A stretch of DNA of 64,000 bases from RGIG426 sp045598965 (GCA_045598965.1 JAZRVH010000004.1:4745-68744), one strand, 5' to 3'. Counted from the stretch's first letter, positions 1-10,319 are shown. Notes: a model not told the origin generated them from the letters alone. Numbers and translations are program-made.

Positions 1-3000
1 CGGTCACATCATCGGAAGTCCAACCGTTGAACTGATAGCCCTCTTTAGACGTGTTGGTCAGGGTAATGACATCCCCCACGTGCACCGTCGCCGGCGAAGT
101 GGCCGCTTCGCCGTTCACGAGAAGCGTGCCGTCGGTGACGGTCAGCGTGTAATCAATCGCCTCAAAGTTGGCAGTCAAGATGACGGATTTTGCCGGCATT
201 ACAAAGGTGTTGCCGGAAACGGTTACATCCTCGGAAGTCCAACCGTTGAACTGATAACCCTCACGGGTTTCCGGTGTCAGCGAGATGCCGTCACCAAACG
301 CCGCAGAGATGAACGCCGCCGCCGAACCGGTGCCCACTTTTGCCGTACCGCCGTTCACGGTCACGGTGTAAGTGTCGATAGAGAAGTTGGCGGTAATCGT
401 CACGGATTTCGCCGGCATCGTGAAGCTGTTGTTCACAATATCCACATCCGCACAAATCCAGTTGACAAAGGTCTGGCCGGTGATCGTGCTCGGGGTCAAC
501 GTCACGGTATCGCCCACATGAGCGGTGACGGAAGCACCCGCCGTGCCGCCGTTCACAGAAGCCGTACCTTTCACCACGGAAACGGTGTAGTTATTTGCCG
601 TGTATTTGACTTCCACCGACACGTCTTTCGCCGGCATGGTGAATTTACCATCCGCAGAAACGGTCACGTCATCAGAAACCCAGCCATCGAAGGTATAGCC
701 CGCTTTCGTAGCGGCGGTCAACGTGATGACATCCCCCACGTTGTAGTTTGCTTTCGCCGGAGAAGCGGTAGCATCTTTCAGCGTCAGCGTGTAGCCAATC
801 GCATCATAGTTGGCTTTGGCGGTCACGTCGGACGCCGGCATCGTGAATTTACCGTCATTCACGCTCACGGAATTCGGAGTCATCGTCCAACCGTTGAAGG
901 AATAGCCCTCTTTGTTCGCCGGAGTCAAGGTAATCACATCGCCAATGTTGGCTTTCGTCTTGGAAGCCGTACCGTCGGTGACGGTCACGTCATAGTCAAT
1001 CGCCGTAAAGTTACCGGTGATTGTAACGCTCTTCGCCGGCATCGTAAAGGTGCCGTCGTCGGAAATGGTCACGTCATCGGAAGTCCAACCGTTAAAGGTG
1101 TAACCCTCTTTGGTATCGGCAGTCAAAGTAATCACATCGCCGACATTGGCTTTCGTCTTGGAAGCCGTACCGTCGGTAACGGTCACAGTGTAATCAATCG
1201 CTTCGAAGTTGGCAACCACCGTGACTTTTTTCGCCGGCATCGTAAAGGTGCCGTCGTCGGAAACGGTCACATCGGAAGACGTCCAACCGGTGAAGTTGTA
1301 GCCCTCTTTGGTGTCGGCAGTCAAAGTAATCACATCACCGACATTGGCTTTCATCTTGGAGGCCGTACCGCCGGTGACGGTCACGTCATAGTCAATCGCC
1401 GTATAGTTACCGGTGATTGTAACGCTCTTCGCCGGCATCGTAAAGGAGTTGCCGGTGACGGTCACATCCTCCGAAGACCAACCGCTGAACAGATACCCCT
1501 CACGGGTTTCCGGAGTCAACGTAATGGTATCGCCGATGGTGGCAACCGTCTTGGAAGCCGTACCGCCGTTGACGGTCACGGTGTAACCGTTGGCGGTGAA
1601 GTTGGCTTTCACGGTCACGTTCTTCGCCGGCATTATAAATTTACCATTCTCAGAAACCGTCACGTCATCCGAAGTCCAGCCGGAGAAGGTATACCCCTCT
1701 TTTTCCGCCGGAGTCAACGTAATCTCGTCTCCGATATAAGCTTTCTCCGGAGAAGCGGTTCCTTCGGTGACGGTAACCGTAAAGCCGATGGCGACGTAGT
1801 CGGCTTTCACCGTAACGCTCTTCGCCGGCATCATAAATTTGTTGCCGGAAACGGTTACGTCGGAAGAAATCCAACCGTTGAAGGAATAGCCCTCTTTGTT
1901 CGCCGGAGTCAAGGTGATTTCGTCGCCGATATTGGCTTTCGTCTTGGAAGCCGTACCGTCGATGACGGTCACATCATAGTCAATCGCTTCGAAAATAGCG
2001 GTCACCATGACGTTCTTCGCCGGCATCGTAAAGGTACCGTCGTCGGAAACCGTCACATCAGTGGAGGACCAACCGGTGAAGTTGTGGCCCGCTTTTTCCG
2101 CCGGAGTCAAGGTGATCACTTCACCGATGATAGCGGTGGTTTTGGAAGCCGAACCATCATTGACGGTCACGGTGTAGTTAATCGGCTTATAGGTGGCGGT
2201 CACCTTCACCGCTTTGGCGGGCATCGTAAAGGTGGTTTCCGCCGAGGTCGCATTCGCAAAGGTCACGTCGGAAGAGGTCCATTTATCGAACACATACCCA
2301 TCCTCTGCGGCTTTGGCTTTGATGGTCACCGTATCACCCAGTTGGGCGGTCTTGCTTTCCTCCTCGCCATTTTCGATAGTAACCGTCAAGTTGGCTTTCT
2401 TATAAGTTGCCTCAACGGTCACGTTTTTCGCCGGCATTGTAAAGGTGGTTTCTTCCAAGGTCGCATCCGCAAAGGTCACGCCATCGCTGGTGGTCCATTT
2501 TTCAAACACATAACCCGCCTGTGCCGCCGAAGCGGTAATGGTAATGGTATCGTTATAGTTGGCAGAAGCCGGGTTAGCCGAACCATTGTTGACGGTCACG
2601 GTGTAGTCCACTTTTTTGTAGATTGCTTCCACAGTAACGTTTTCAAGACCCATCGTGAAGGCGTTGTCGGTCACGGTCACACCACCCGCCGTAACGTTCC
2701 AGCGTTCAAAGGCTTCGCCCGTCGAAGCGGCAGCATACGTCAGGGTCACGGTAGTGCCGTAGTGAGTGGTGATAGAAGCACCGGAACTCGTGCCATCAGA
2801 AGCCGTACCATCGGTTACGGTAACGGTCACATCCACCCAGTCATATTTTGCGGTCACTTCCACATCCGCCGCCGGCATCGTAAAGACGTTGTCGGTCACG
2901 GTCACGCCGCCTTTATTCACGATCCAACCGGTAAACACCTTACCGGTGGGAGCCGTATTCGGAGTCAGCGTAATGCTGTCGTTGATGTTGGCGGCGGTCT

Positions 3001-6000
3001 TGGTCGCCGTACCGCCGTTGACGGTCACAATGTAGTTGATCGGTTTGTACGTTGCGACAACACTCACATTGCCCGCAGGCATCGTGAAGCTGGTTTCCGC
3101 CGAGGAGGCGTTCGCAAAGCTCACACCCGGAGTTGTAGTCGTCCACTTATCGAACTCAAAACCCGGTTGTGCCGTACCAGCACTAAGGCTGACACGATCA
3201 CCCATTTGGGCGGTGGCAGGAGTTGCCGTACCGTCGGTTACGCTAATAGCATAGGTATCCTTCTTATAATTAGCCACCACGGTGACCGCTTTGGCGGGCA
3301 TCGTAAAGGTGGTTTCCGCCGAGGTCGCATCCGCAAAGATCACGTCGGAGTCGGTCGTCCACTTGTCGAACACAAATCCGGTCTCCGGAGCGTTCGCCGT
3401 AATGGTCACGATATCGTCCATTTGAGCGGTGGGGGCATCGTTGCCGCCCACTTTCGCCTTACCGTTGTTGACAGTAAGCGTGTAGTCATCCGCCACAAAC
3501 ACAGCCTGGACCGTGACGTTGCCCGCCGGCATCGTGAAGGTGTCACCGGAAATATCCGCACCGTTCACTTGCCATTTTTGGAATTTCTTGCCTTCCGGTG
3601 CGGTACCGACCGTCAAGGTGATGGTATCGCCTTTGTTGGCGGTCGTTTTATCCGCCGTACCACCGGTAACAGACACGGTGTAATCGGTCAATTTATAGAT
3701 GGCTTTCACTTCCGCCGCACCCGCAGGCATGATGAAGGTATCGCCCTCAATCTTTTCACCGTTCAACGTAAAGTTCACGAACTCATAGCCTTCCTCGGCT
3801 TCGTCCGCAGTCAGTTTCACGGTATCTCCCATCTGTGCCGACACGTTCGTTCCCGCCGTGCCGTTGTTGACGGAGGCAACCGCATCGGTGACGGTCACAG
3901 AGTAGGTAGCTTTCTTATAGGTTGCATAAACCGTGACATTCTTCGCCGGCATCGTAAACTTGCCGTCGTTGATAGTCACATCCGGCGAAGACCACGCATC
4001 CAGCTCATAGCCCTCATGCGGCTCGGCGGTCAACGTGATTACGTCGTTGTAGGAAGCACCGGTCGTATTTGCACGGCCGTCACCGTTATCGTCACCGATA
4101 ACGGTAATGGTGAAGTCTACCGATTTGTAGGTAGCGGTGAACTCCACATCCTTCGCCGGCATCGTAAAGGTTGTCGTGGCTTCGCTGATGCTCGCAAGGG
4201 TCACACCCTCGGTCACGACAATCCATTTATCAAACGCTTTGCCGGTTTCGGGATCTGCCGCCTTAATGGTCACAGTGTCGCCCACGTTGGCAACCGTCAC
4301 ATCGCTTCCGCCCACAGAAGCAGTACCGCTGTTGACTTTCACGTTGTAGTCAATCGCTTCGAGCACCGCTTTAATTTCCACGCTGGTGCCCGGCATTGTA
4401 AAGGTGGTGGTCTCTTTCGTCTTATCCGCAAAGGTCACGCCATCGCCCTGCCACTCTTTGAAAGTGTAGCCCTCCGGCACAACGGCGGTCACCGTAATGG
4501 TGTCGTCCACTTTCACGTTACCCGTCGGGGAAACGGTGGCATTTTCGGCATCGACCGTCAAGTCTTTGTATCCATAGACAGGCTCAACCGTCACGTTGCC
4601 CGCCGGCATCTTAAAGGTGTTGCCGGTAATCGGGTCACCGTTGACTTTCCAGCCGTCAAAGGTACGGCCGTCAGGAACAGTACCCACCGTCAGGGCGATG
4701 TCGTCGCCCACATTGGCGGTCGTTTTGTCCGCCGTACCGCCGGTGACTTCAATCGTGTAGTCGATCTTCTCATAGGTTGCAGAAACGATCACGTTCTTGG
4801 CAATCATTTTGAAGGTCGTGGTCGCCGCCGTCGCATCCGTGAAGGTCACGCCGTCTTCGGAAGTCCAGCCGGCAAACTGCCAGCCGTCCTGCGGCTCATC
4901 TGCCGTAATCGTCACGATATCGGTGGTTTTTGCACTCGAAGTCTCCGTACCGTTCACTTTTGCCGTACCGTTCTGCACCTCTACGGTAAACAGAATATAT
5001 TTATAGGTAGCTTCAATCTCCACGTTAGCCGCCGGCATTTTGAAACTGGTCTGGGTAACCGTCTCATCGCCGAACGTAATGGTCACACCGGTGGTTCTCA
5101 CTACCCATTTATCAAACTCCATACCGTCCGCAGCGTCGTTCGCTTTCAGCTGAACCGTGCCGCCCATCTGAGCGGTCGAAGGCGTTGCCGTACCGTTCAG
5201 AACGGATACGGTGTAATTGGTTTTCTTGTAGGTAGCGGTCACCGTCACGTTTTTGGCGGGCAACTCAAAGGTAGTTTCCGCCGAGGTCGCATCCGCAAAG
5301 GTCACGCCGTCTTCGGTCGTCCATTCATCGAACTCGTAGCCGGTGTCAGGTTCCGAAGCGGTGATCGAGATAGTATCACCGTAAGAACCGCCCGAAGGCG
5401 TTGCCGTACCGTTGTTGACGGCCACGGTAAAGGCGGCATTTTTATAGCTTGCCTCCACCGTCACGTCGCTCGCCGGCATGGTGAATTTGTTGTTGGTGAT
5501 GGTCACCGTGTTCGGGGTCACCAACCATTTGTCAAACACTTTACCGGTTTCCGGCGTGTTGTAAGTCAACGTGACCTCATCGCCGATATGATAGTAGGTT
5601 TTGTCCGGCTCTGCCGAGCATTTCGTAAGCGTCAGCGTGTAGTCGATAGCGGTGTAATTGGCTTTCACACTCACGTCGCCTGCCGGCATTTTGAAGTTGG
5701 TAACGTTCGCCGTTTCATCGTCAAAGGTCACATTACCGGTCCAACCGCTGAAGGTGTATCCCTCTTTGTCGGGGGCAGTCACCTGCACGGTCTCGTCGTA
5801 TTTGGCTATGGTTTTGTTGGTTTCACCGCCGTCCACAACTACGTTGTAGTTAATAGGCTCATAGTAGGCTTTGAAGGAAACGTCGTTGCCCGGCATGGTG
5901 AACGTGATGGTAGACGTGGAGGTATCCACTCCCGTCACGCCTTTCACTTCCCAGGCATTGAACTTCTGACCGATAGCGGAACAATCGTCCGCCGTTACGG

Positions 6001-9000
6001 TAATCTCCTCACCTTTCGCCGCTCGGCCATCGACAGCCGTGGACGAACAACCGTCCACACCCACGCTATACGTCTTATCTTTATAGACGGCCGTCACGGT
6101 CACATTAGCGGCAGGCATAATAAAGGTAGCGTGGCCGGCAGAGGTGGCATCGCTGATTTCCACCACGTTGTCGGTCACAACCCATTTTTCGAAGACTTTC
6201 TCCGCCGCCGGGTCGTTCGCCTGCAAGCCAATCTCCGTGCCGGCTGCGAATTCATCGCTGGTCATGCCGCCACTGCCTTTAAGCGAACCGTTCACAACGG
6301 TCACGGTGTATTTCTTCTCTTTGAATTTGGCTTCCGCTTTCACCGGAGCAGAACCCATTGTAAAGGTGGTGGTGATACTGGTGGGATCCGCCAAGGACAC
6401 ACCGCCCTCGGTCACTTCCCATTTTTCGAACTCATAACCATCCGGAGCCGTACCGGCAGTGATGGTCACCAGGTCGTTGATTTTGGCGGTGTTAGCCTCC
6501 ACGCCGCCCACCGTTGCACTACCGCCGGTAATGGTCAGCGGCAAGTCGGATCTTTTGTAAGTGGCAACAATGGAAACCTCGCCCTCCGGCATCACAAAGG
6601 TTGTTTCGGCCTTAGTCTCATCCGCAAAGGTCACGCCGTCGGTCGTCGTTGTCCATTTGTCGAACTCATAACCCGGTTGTGCCGTACCGGCGGTGATAGT
6701 AACCGTCGTACCCTCACTGGCCGCCGTCGGCAAAGCCGAACCGCCATCCACGCTGATGGAGTAAGTCTCCGGCGGGATGAGGTCAAAGTTAGCGGTCACA
6801 GACACCGCTTTCGTCGGCATCTCGAAGGTGGTAACTTCCGCATCTTTGTTTAAGAAGGTCACGCCGTCGCTCGTCGTCCAACCGATGAACATATAGCCCT
6901 CTTCCGGTTCGTTTGCGGTAATGGTAACCGTCGCACCCGCTTCATATGTGGCAGCGTCGGACTTACCGCCGGTCACGGTCACGGGATAGAGAATGGCGTC
7001 GTAGTTGGCGATGATGACCGCATCCTCCGTGCCCATCGTAAAGGTGGTCTCCATCGAGGTCGCATCCGCAAAGGTCACGTTACCGGTCCAGCCCATAAAG
7101 GTCTTGCCTTCCGGAACGTCCGCTTTAACCCACAACTCTTCGTTGTAAATTGCGTCCTCCGTCTTTTGGGCGTGACCGCCGGTAACGGAAACGTTAAACT
7201 TGGTATTCTCATAGTAGGTGTCGATGGCCACGTCGCTGGCAGGCATCGTGAAGGTCGCCGGCGATTTGGTCGTATCCAAATCGGCAATGGCACCGTTCTT
7301 CACAAACCAACCGGTGAAGTGCGTACCCGCCGGAATCTTGTCGGCGGTAATGGTCACTTTCGTTCCCGCCGGGGCCAGCATCTCGCCGCCCTTATTGTAC
7401 ATCGGCACGTCAATGCCCTCGCAGGAAACAGAGGTCAACGCATAGTTGACACCGATAGCATGGCGTTCCGGGCCAAACACGGCGGTCACGTTAGCACCGC
7501 CTTTGGGCATCGTAAAGGTGGTATCCTCCGACGACGCATCGGCAAAGGTCAGTTCATTGCCCTCGCTGTCGGTACCTTGCCAGTAGTAGAATTGCACATC
7601 CGTGCCCACAGCGGAAGCGGCAAGGGCCACCACATTAACGGTGTGACCGGCGGCAGCTTGTGCCCCGGATTTCACCGTACCGTTTGTGATAGTCACCTCG
7701 TAGGTTTGCTCTTTGTAGGTAGCCTCAATCGTAGTATTCTCTGCCAACGCCGTAAAGGTCACGCTGGTGTTAGTCTCATCGGTGATATGAAGGGTGCCCC
7801 CCGTGACGACCCACTTGTCAAAGAGGAAGCCTTCCGCCGGATCATTCGCCGTCAGCGTAATTTCGTCATCCACGTGCATAACGTAGGTGTTGAAACCAAC
7901 GGTAGAAGTTGCCGTTTTGTTTGCCTCACCGTTTTTCACCGTCAAGGTGTAATCGGTATAGCTATACTCGGCGGTAAACACAACGTTGCCCGCCGGCATT
8001 GTAAACTCAGCATTCACAGCGGTCGGGTCATCAAGCGTGACATTGCCGCTGTTGCAGTTCCATCTAACAAAGTTTTTACCGGTCTTCGGCTGTGCCGTCA
8101 ACTTCACGGTATCACCGTAGTTGGTCTCCGCTTTGTTGGTCAGACCGCCGTTGACGGTTACGGAGTATTTCTCGACCGAATAAATCGCCTTAAATTCCAC
8201 GTCCTTCGCTGGCATAGTGAAGGTGGCAATCGGGGAGTTCACATCCGAAAGGACAACGCCCTCGGTCCGGACTTCCCACTCTTTGAAGGCTTTACCCGGT
8301 TCGGGTTCGTTCGCCGTAATGGTAACAAACGTATTTTCGTTGGCACGGCCGTTCGAACGGTCAGAGCTACCGCCTACGACCGCAACCACATAGCCGTCTA
8401 TGCGGGTGACAACTTCAATCGTCACGTCGCCTTCCGGCATCACAAAGGTGGTGTTCGGATTGGTGGCATCCGCAATGGTCACACCGGTGCCCACCGACAC
8501 GTTCCAGTGGTCAAACACATACGGGGAAGCAATCTCGTCAGCAGTAATGCTCACGGTCGTGCCCGCCGTTGCCGCCGCTTTATTGGCAAAACCGCCTTTA
8601 ATCTCGATGTTGAACGCATTTTCACTGAAGTTGGCAGTGACAGTCACGTTTTTCGCCGGCATCACAAACTTGCCGTTGGCGGAAACGGTCACCTCCTCAG
8701 AAGTCCATTCGATAAAGGTGAAACCGGGTTTGTTCGCCGGCGTCAATGTGATTTCATCGCCGATATGAGCAACCGTTTTGTTGGCTTCACCGTCTACCAC
8801 GGTAACCGTGTAGTCGTTGGCGGTGAAAGTAGCCGTCACGGTCACGCTGTCGCCCGGCATCACAAAGGTGGTGTTTTCGTTATCCTTATCGGCAAATTCC
8901 ACACCGGTGCCCTGCCACTCTTTGAAGGAATATCCCTCCGGAATGGTAGCGGCAATGGTAATGGTATCACCCACATGAACGGTTCCGGTCGGGGTGGCAG

Positions 9001-9471
9001 TACCGCCATCCACCGTCACGGTCAAGTCTTTCTTCGCAAAGGTTGCGGTGATCGTCACCGGAGCCTCCGGCATCACAAAGGTGGTGGTCATGCTCGACGC
9101 ATTCTCAAAGTCAACGTCACCCACCCATTTATCAAACACATAGCCGGACGGAGCCGTGTTCGCCGCCAAGGCAACGGTAGAACCGATATTCGCCATCGTG
9201 GTCTCTTGACCGTTGGCGGTACCGTTCTCAACTGAAACTTGATAGCGACCCAGCTTGTAGGTGGCTTCCATCACCACGTTCGCTTCGCCCATCACAAAGG
9301 TGGTCTGTGCCTTCGTGACATCCGCCGGGGTCACGCCGCCTTCTTTGACAATCCATTTGTCAAAGAGGTAACCGTCCGCCGGAGCATTCGCCGTCACGGT
9401 CACGGTTTCGCCCGCTTCCGCCTGTCCTTTATCCGCAGAGCCCAAGGTCACCGAAACGGTATAGTACACCG
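1..9471 (-). repeat. Array of InlB-type B repeats (about 44 units of 180-240 bp)
   Basis: I count 43 complete units and one cut by the window edge. Each unit encodes a Y/F-x-V-x-V start, a glycine-aspartate turn (GD), a hydrophobic-W core (F-x-x-W) and an F-x-M-P-A-K-N-V-T end. Units near the left edge (about 1000-2100) are nearly identical, for example the segments SKTKANIGDxITLTP. Units at the N-terminal end (about 5000-9400) are much more divergent and vary in length. Confidence 0.9.
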
Positions 9472-10117
9472 GTTGCGGCTCAGTGGTCGGCTCAGTGGTC
9501 GGCTCGGTAGTCGGCTCAGTCGTCGGCTCGGTGGTCGGCTCAGTGGTCGGCTCAGTGGTCGGCTCGGTGGTCGGGATCGTCGTCCACTCGGTGGTCGGGA
9601 TCGTCGTCGGCTGCGTCGTGGAAGCGGTCGTCACAATCGACGGCATCCAGCTCGGCTGCGTCGTGGAGGCGGTCGTCATAATCGACGGCATCCAGCTCGG
9701 CTGCGTTGTGGGAACAGTCGTCACAGTCGACGGCACCGGCGGATGACATTGGTGCGGTGCCAAGGTAGCCGGAAGCTCGGCGATGTATTTACGAAGCACC
9801 AACACGTCTTTCATATTGATAACATCGTCGCCGTTGGCGTCGGCACGCACTGTGCGTCCACCGAGGCTGAGCGTACGTGCATCCACACAATCGGTGTGGT
9901 CCGCAAACGCCTCCTCCATGGTTTTCAGCTCTGCGATATAGTACCGCAAAGCCAGTACGTCTTTCATGTTGATTAGCGTATCGCCGTTAGTATCACCCGG
10001 AACCTGCATCTGCTGGGTGGTGGAAGAGGAAGGCTCCTCCGCCAACGCAAAGGCAGGACACGAGGTCAACAACAAAGCGAGAGCTAACACGAAACTGAGT
10101 ATACGCTTGTGGGTCAT
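1..10117 (-). CDS. Giant secreted dockerin protein with about 44 InlB-type B repeats (3' end beyond window)
   Basis: At least 3372 codons are open from ATG 10117 to the left edge with no stop, so the C-terminus is missing. The start has an AGGAGAG ribosome site 6 bases upstream. Order of parts: a signal peptide (MTHKRILSFVLALALL, ending near ALAEE, residue 27); two calcium-loop dockerin segments, GDTNGDTLINMKDVL and ADANGDDVINMKDVLVLRKYI, in residues 38-118; a Thr/Pro linker (about 125-214); then some 44 repeats of 60-80 residues of the type YTVTVNGGTASKT...GDxITLTP...GYxFxGWTSxDVTV...FTMPAKNVTVTANF. These match the divergent InlB B-repeat family, a beta-grasp-like fold of surface proteins. 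The dockerin implies docking on a cohesin scaffold; the repeats form a long stalk. No enzyme domain is visible in the part present. Ligand and C-terminal domain are unknown. Confidence 0.93.
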   Translation of the reverse strand, partial: MTHKRILSFVLALALLLTSCPAFALAEEPSSSTTQQMQVPGDTNGDTLINMKDVLALRYYIAELKTMEEAFADHTDCVDARTLSLGGRTVRADANGDDVINMKDVLVLRKYIAELPATLAPHQCHPPVPSTVTTVPTTQPSWMPSIMTTASTTQPSWMPSIVTTASTTQPTTIPTTEWTTIPTTEPTTEPTTEPTTEPTTEPTTEPTTEPTTEPQPVYYTVSVTLGSADKGQAEAGETVTVTANAPADGYLFDKWIVKEGGVTPADVTKAQTTFVMGEANVVMEATYKLGRYQVSVENGTANGQETTMANIGSTVALAANTAPSGYVFDKWVGDVDFENASSMTTTFVMPEAPVTITATFAKKDLTVTVDGGTATPTGTVHVGDTITIAATIPEGYSFKEWQGTGVEFADKDNENTTFVMPGDSVTVTATFTANDYTVTVVDGEANKTVAHIGDEITLTPANKPGFTFIEWTSEEVTVSANGKFVMPAKNVTVTANFSENAFNIEIKGGFANKAAATAGTTVSITADEIASPYVFDHWNVSVGTGVTIADATNPNTTFVMPEGDVTIEVVTRIDGYVVAVVGGSSDRSNGRANENTFVTITANEPEPGKAFKEWEVRTEGVVLSDVNSPIATFTMPAKDVEFKAIYSVEKYSVTVNGGLTNKAETNYGDTVKLTAQPKTGKNFVRWNCNSGNVTLDDPTAVNAEFTMPAGNVVFTAEYSYTDYTLTVKNGEANKTATSTVGFNTYVMHVDDEITLTANDPAEGFLFDKWVVTGGTLHITDETNTSVTFTALAENTTIEATYKEQTYEVTITNGTVKSGAQAAAGHTVNVVALAASAVGTDVQFYYWQGTDSEGNELTFADASSEDTTFTMPKGGANVTAVFGPERHAIGVNYALTSVSCEGIDVPMYNKGGEMLAPAGTKVTITADKIPAGTHFTGWFVKNGAIADLDTTKSPATFTMPASDVAIDTYYENTKFNVSVTGGHAQKTEDAIYNEELWVKADVPEGKTFMGWTGNVTFADATSMETTFTMGTEDAVIIANYDAILYPVTVTGGKSDAATYEAGATVTITANEPEEGYMFIGWTTSDGVTFLNKDAEVTTFEMPTKAVSVTANFDLIPPETYSISVDGGSALPTAASEGTTVTITAGTAQPGYEFDKWTTTTDGVTFADETKAETTFVMPEGEVSIVATYKRSDLPLTITGGSATVGGVEANTAKINDLVTITAGTAPDGYEFEKWEVTEGGVSLADPTSITTTFTMGSAPVKAEAKFKEKKYTVTVVNGSLKGSGGMTSDEFAAGTEIGLQANDPAAEKVFEKWVVTDNVVEISDATSAGHATFIMPAANVTVTAVYKDKTYSVGVDGCSSTAVDGRAAKGEEITVTADDCSAIGQKFNAWEVKGVTGVDTSTSTITFTMPGNDVSFKAYYEPINYNVVVDGGETNKTIAKYDETVQVTAPDKEGYTFSGWTGNVTFDDETANVTNFKMPAGDVSVKANYTAIDYTLTLTKCSAEPDKTYYHIGDEVTLTYNTPETGKVFDKWLVTPNTVTITNNKFTMPASDVTVEASYKNAAFTVAVNNGTATPSGGSYGDTISITASEPDTGYEFDEWTTEDGVTFADATSAETTFELPAKNVTVTATYKKTNYTVSVLNGTATPSTAQMGGTVQLKANDAADGMEFDKWVVRTTGVTITFGDETVTQTSFKMPAANVEIEATYKYILFTVEVQNGTAKVNGTETSSAKTTDIVTITADEPQDGWQFAGWTSEDGVTFTDATAATTTFKMIAKNVIVSATYEKIDYTIEVTGGTADKTTANVGDDIALTVGTVPDGRTFDGWKVNGDPITGNTFKMPAGNVTVEPVYGYKDLTVDAENATVSPTGNVKVDDTITVTAVVPEGYTFKEWQGDGVTFADKTKETTTFTMPGTSVEIKAVLEAIDYNVKVNSGTASVGGSDVTVANVGDTVTIKAADPETGKAFDKWIVVTEGVTLASISEATTTFTMPAKDVEFTATYKSVDFTITVIGDDNGDGRANTTGASYNDVITLTAEPHEGYELDAWSSPDVTINDGKFTMPAKNVTVYATYKKATYSVTVTDAVASVNNGTAGTNVSAQMGDTVKLTADEAEEGYEFVNFTLNGEKIEGDTFIMPAGAAEVKAIYKLTDYTVSVTGGTADKTTANKGDTITLTVGTAPEGKKFQKWQVNGADISGDTFTMPAGNVTVQAVFVADDYTLTVNNGKAKVGGNDAPTAQMDDIVTITANAPETGFVFDKWTTDSDVIFADATSAETTFTMPAKAVTVVANYKKDTYAISVTDGTATPATAQMGDRVSLSAGTAQPGFEFDKWTTTTPGVSFANASSAETSFTMPAGNVSVVATYKPINYIVTVNGGTATKTAANINDSITLTPNTAPTGKVFTGWIVNKGGVTVTDNVFTMPAADVEVTAKYDWVDVTVTVTDGTASDGTSSGASITTHYGTTVTLTYAAASTGEAFERWNVTAGGVTVTDNAFTMGLENVTVEAIYKKVDYTVTVNNGSANPASANYNDTITITASAAQAGYVFEKWTTSDGVTFADATLEETTFTMPAKNVTVEATYKKANLTVTIENGEEESKTAQLGDTVTIKAKAAEDGYVFDKWTSSDVTFANATSAETTFTMPAKAVKVTATYKPINYTVTVNDGSASKTTAIIGEVITLTPAEKAGHNFTGWSSTDVTVSDDGTFTMPAKNVMVTAIFEAIDYDVTVIDGTASKTKANIGDEITLTPANKEGYSFNGWISSDVTVSGNKFMMPAKSVTVKADYVAIGFTVTVTEGTASPEKAYIGDEITLTPAEKEGYTFSGWTSDDVTVSENGKFIMPAKNVTVKANFTANGYTVTVNGGTASKTVATIGDTITLTPETREGYLFSGWSSEDVTVTGNSFTMPAKSVTITGNYTAIDYDVTVTGGTASKMKANVGDVITLTADTKEGYNFTGWTSSDVTVSDDGTFTMPAKKVTVVANFEAIDYTVTVTDGTASKTKANVGDVITLTADTKEGYTFNGWTSDDVTISDDGTFTMPAKSVTITGNFTAIDYDVTVTDGTASKTKANIGDVITLTPANKEGYSFNGWTMTPNSVSVNDGKFTMPASDVTAKANYDAIGYTLTLKDATASPAKANYNVGDVITLTAATKAGYTFDGWVSDDVTVSADGKFTMPAKDVSVEVKYTANNYTVSVVKGTASVNGGTAGASVTAHVGDTVTLTPSTITGQTFVNWICADVDIVNNSFTMPAKSVTITANFSIDTYTVTVNGGTAKVGTGSAAAFISAAFGDGISLTPETREGYQFNGWTSEDVTVSGNTFVMPAKSVILTANFEAIDYTLTVTDGTLLVNGEAATSPATVHVGDVITLTNTSKEGYQFNGWTSDDVT
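9476..9619 (-). repeat. Twelve tandem 12-bp units encoding the TTEP linker
   Basis: Twelve in-frame 12-bp units of the plus-strand form cggctcagtggt encode eight TTEP, then TTIP, TTEW, TTIP and TTQP. This is the Thr/Pro linker between the dockerin and the B repeats. Such linkers in secreted cellulosome-type proteins are usually flexible and O-glycosylated; that is family knowledge and not visible here. Confidence 0.9.
9620..9733 (-). repeat. 45-bp tandem repeat in the dockerin-proximal linker
   Basis: Two full 45-bp units (9620-9664, 9665-9709) and a partial third (9710-9733) encode repeats of ASTTQPSWMPSIVTT. They extend the Thr-rich linker toward the dockerin. Confidence 0.85.
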
Positions 10118-10173
10118 GTGTATCTCTCCTCACTTTTTTATGGCGTAAAATAGCCACATTACATACGTGCTAT

Positions 10174-10202
10174 ATTATAATATATATAAGTGCATTTGTC
10201 AA
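10174..10202 (-). promoter_or_regulatory. Consensus sigma-A promoter of the giant repeat protein
   Basis: On the minus strand TTGACA (10202-10197) and TATAAT (10179-10174) are separated by exactly 17 bases. Both hexamers are perfect consensus. The predicted start near 10167 gives a leader of about 50 bases. Confidence 0.85.
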
Positions 10203-10209
10203 CAAAAAA

Positions 10210-10227
10210 AGTGCCCAAAAAGGCACT
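10210..10227. terminator. Small hairpin with A and T tracts
   Basis: agtgcc (10210-10215) can pair with ggcact (10222-10227). It has an A tract on the left and a T tract on the right, so it could act in either direction. It lies just upstream of the promoter at 10197-10202 and next to the stronger terminator at 10267-10298. Confidence 0.5.
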
Positions 10228-10266
10228 ATTTTTTGTGCAGATTCAACTAAAAACTATCAAAAAAAT

Positions 10267-10298
10267 GCACGGCACAACTCTTTCGAATTGTGCCGTGC
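10267..10298 (-). terminator. Rho-independent terminator after the PH-domain gene
   Basis: An 11-bp perfect stem (gcacggcacaa 10267-10277 with 10288-10298) is followed on the minus strand by a T tract (plus-strand A run 10259-10265). It closes the lspA-to-PH-domain transcription unit. With the promoter and small hairpin it fills the gap 10118-10319, where I see no gene. Confidence 0.85.
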
Positions 10299-10319
10299 CG
10301 TTTCGTATGTTACTAAACA

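Noticed and set aside
80..6853. A 2257-codon open frame on the plus strand
   Set aside because: It is in codon register with and antisense to the giant B-repeat gene. The repeats rarely use TTA, CTA or TCA codons, so the opposite strand lacks stops. The translation is rich in Arg/His/Gly and has no domain or signal.
7166..9235. A 689-codon plus-strand frame
   Set aside because: Another shadow of the B-repeat gene.
1..9471. Regular repeats that might suggest a CRISPR array
   Set aside because: Units are 180-240 bp, in frame and protein-coding, with no short direct repeat and unique spacer pattern.
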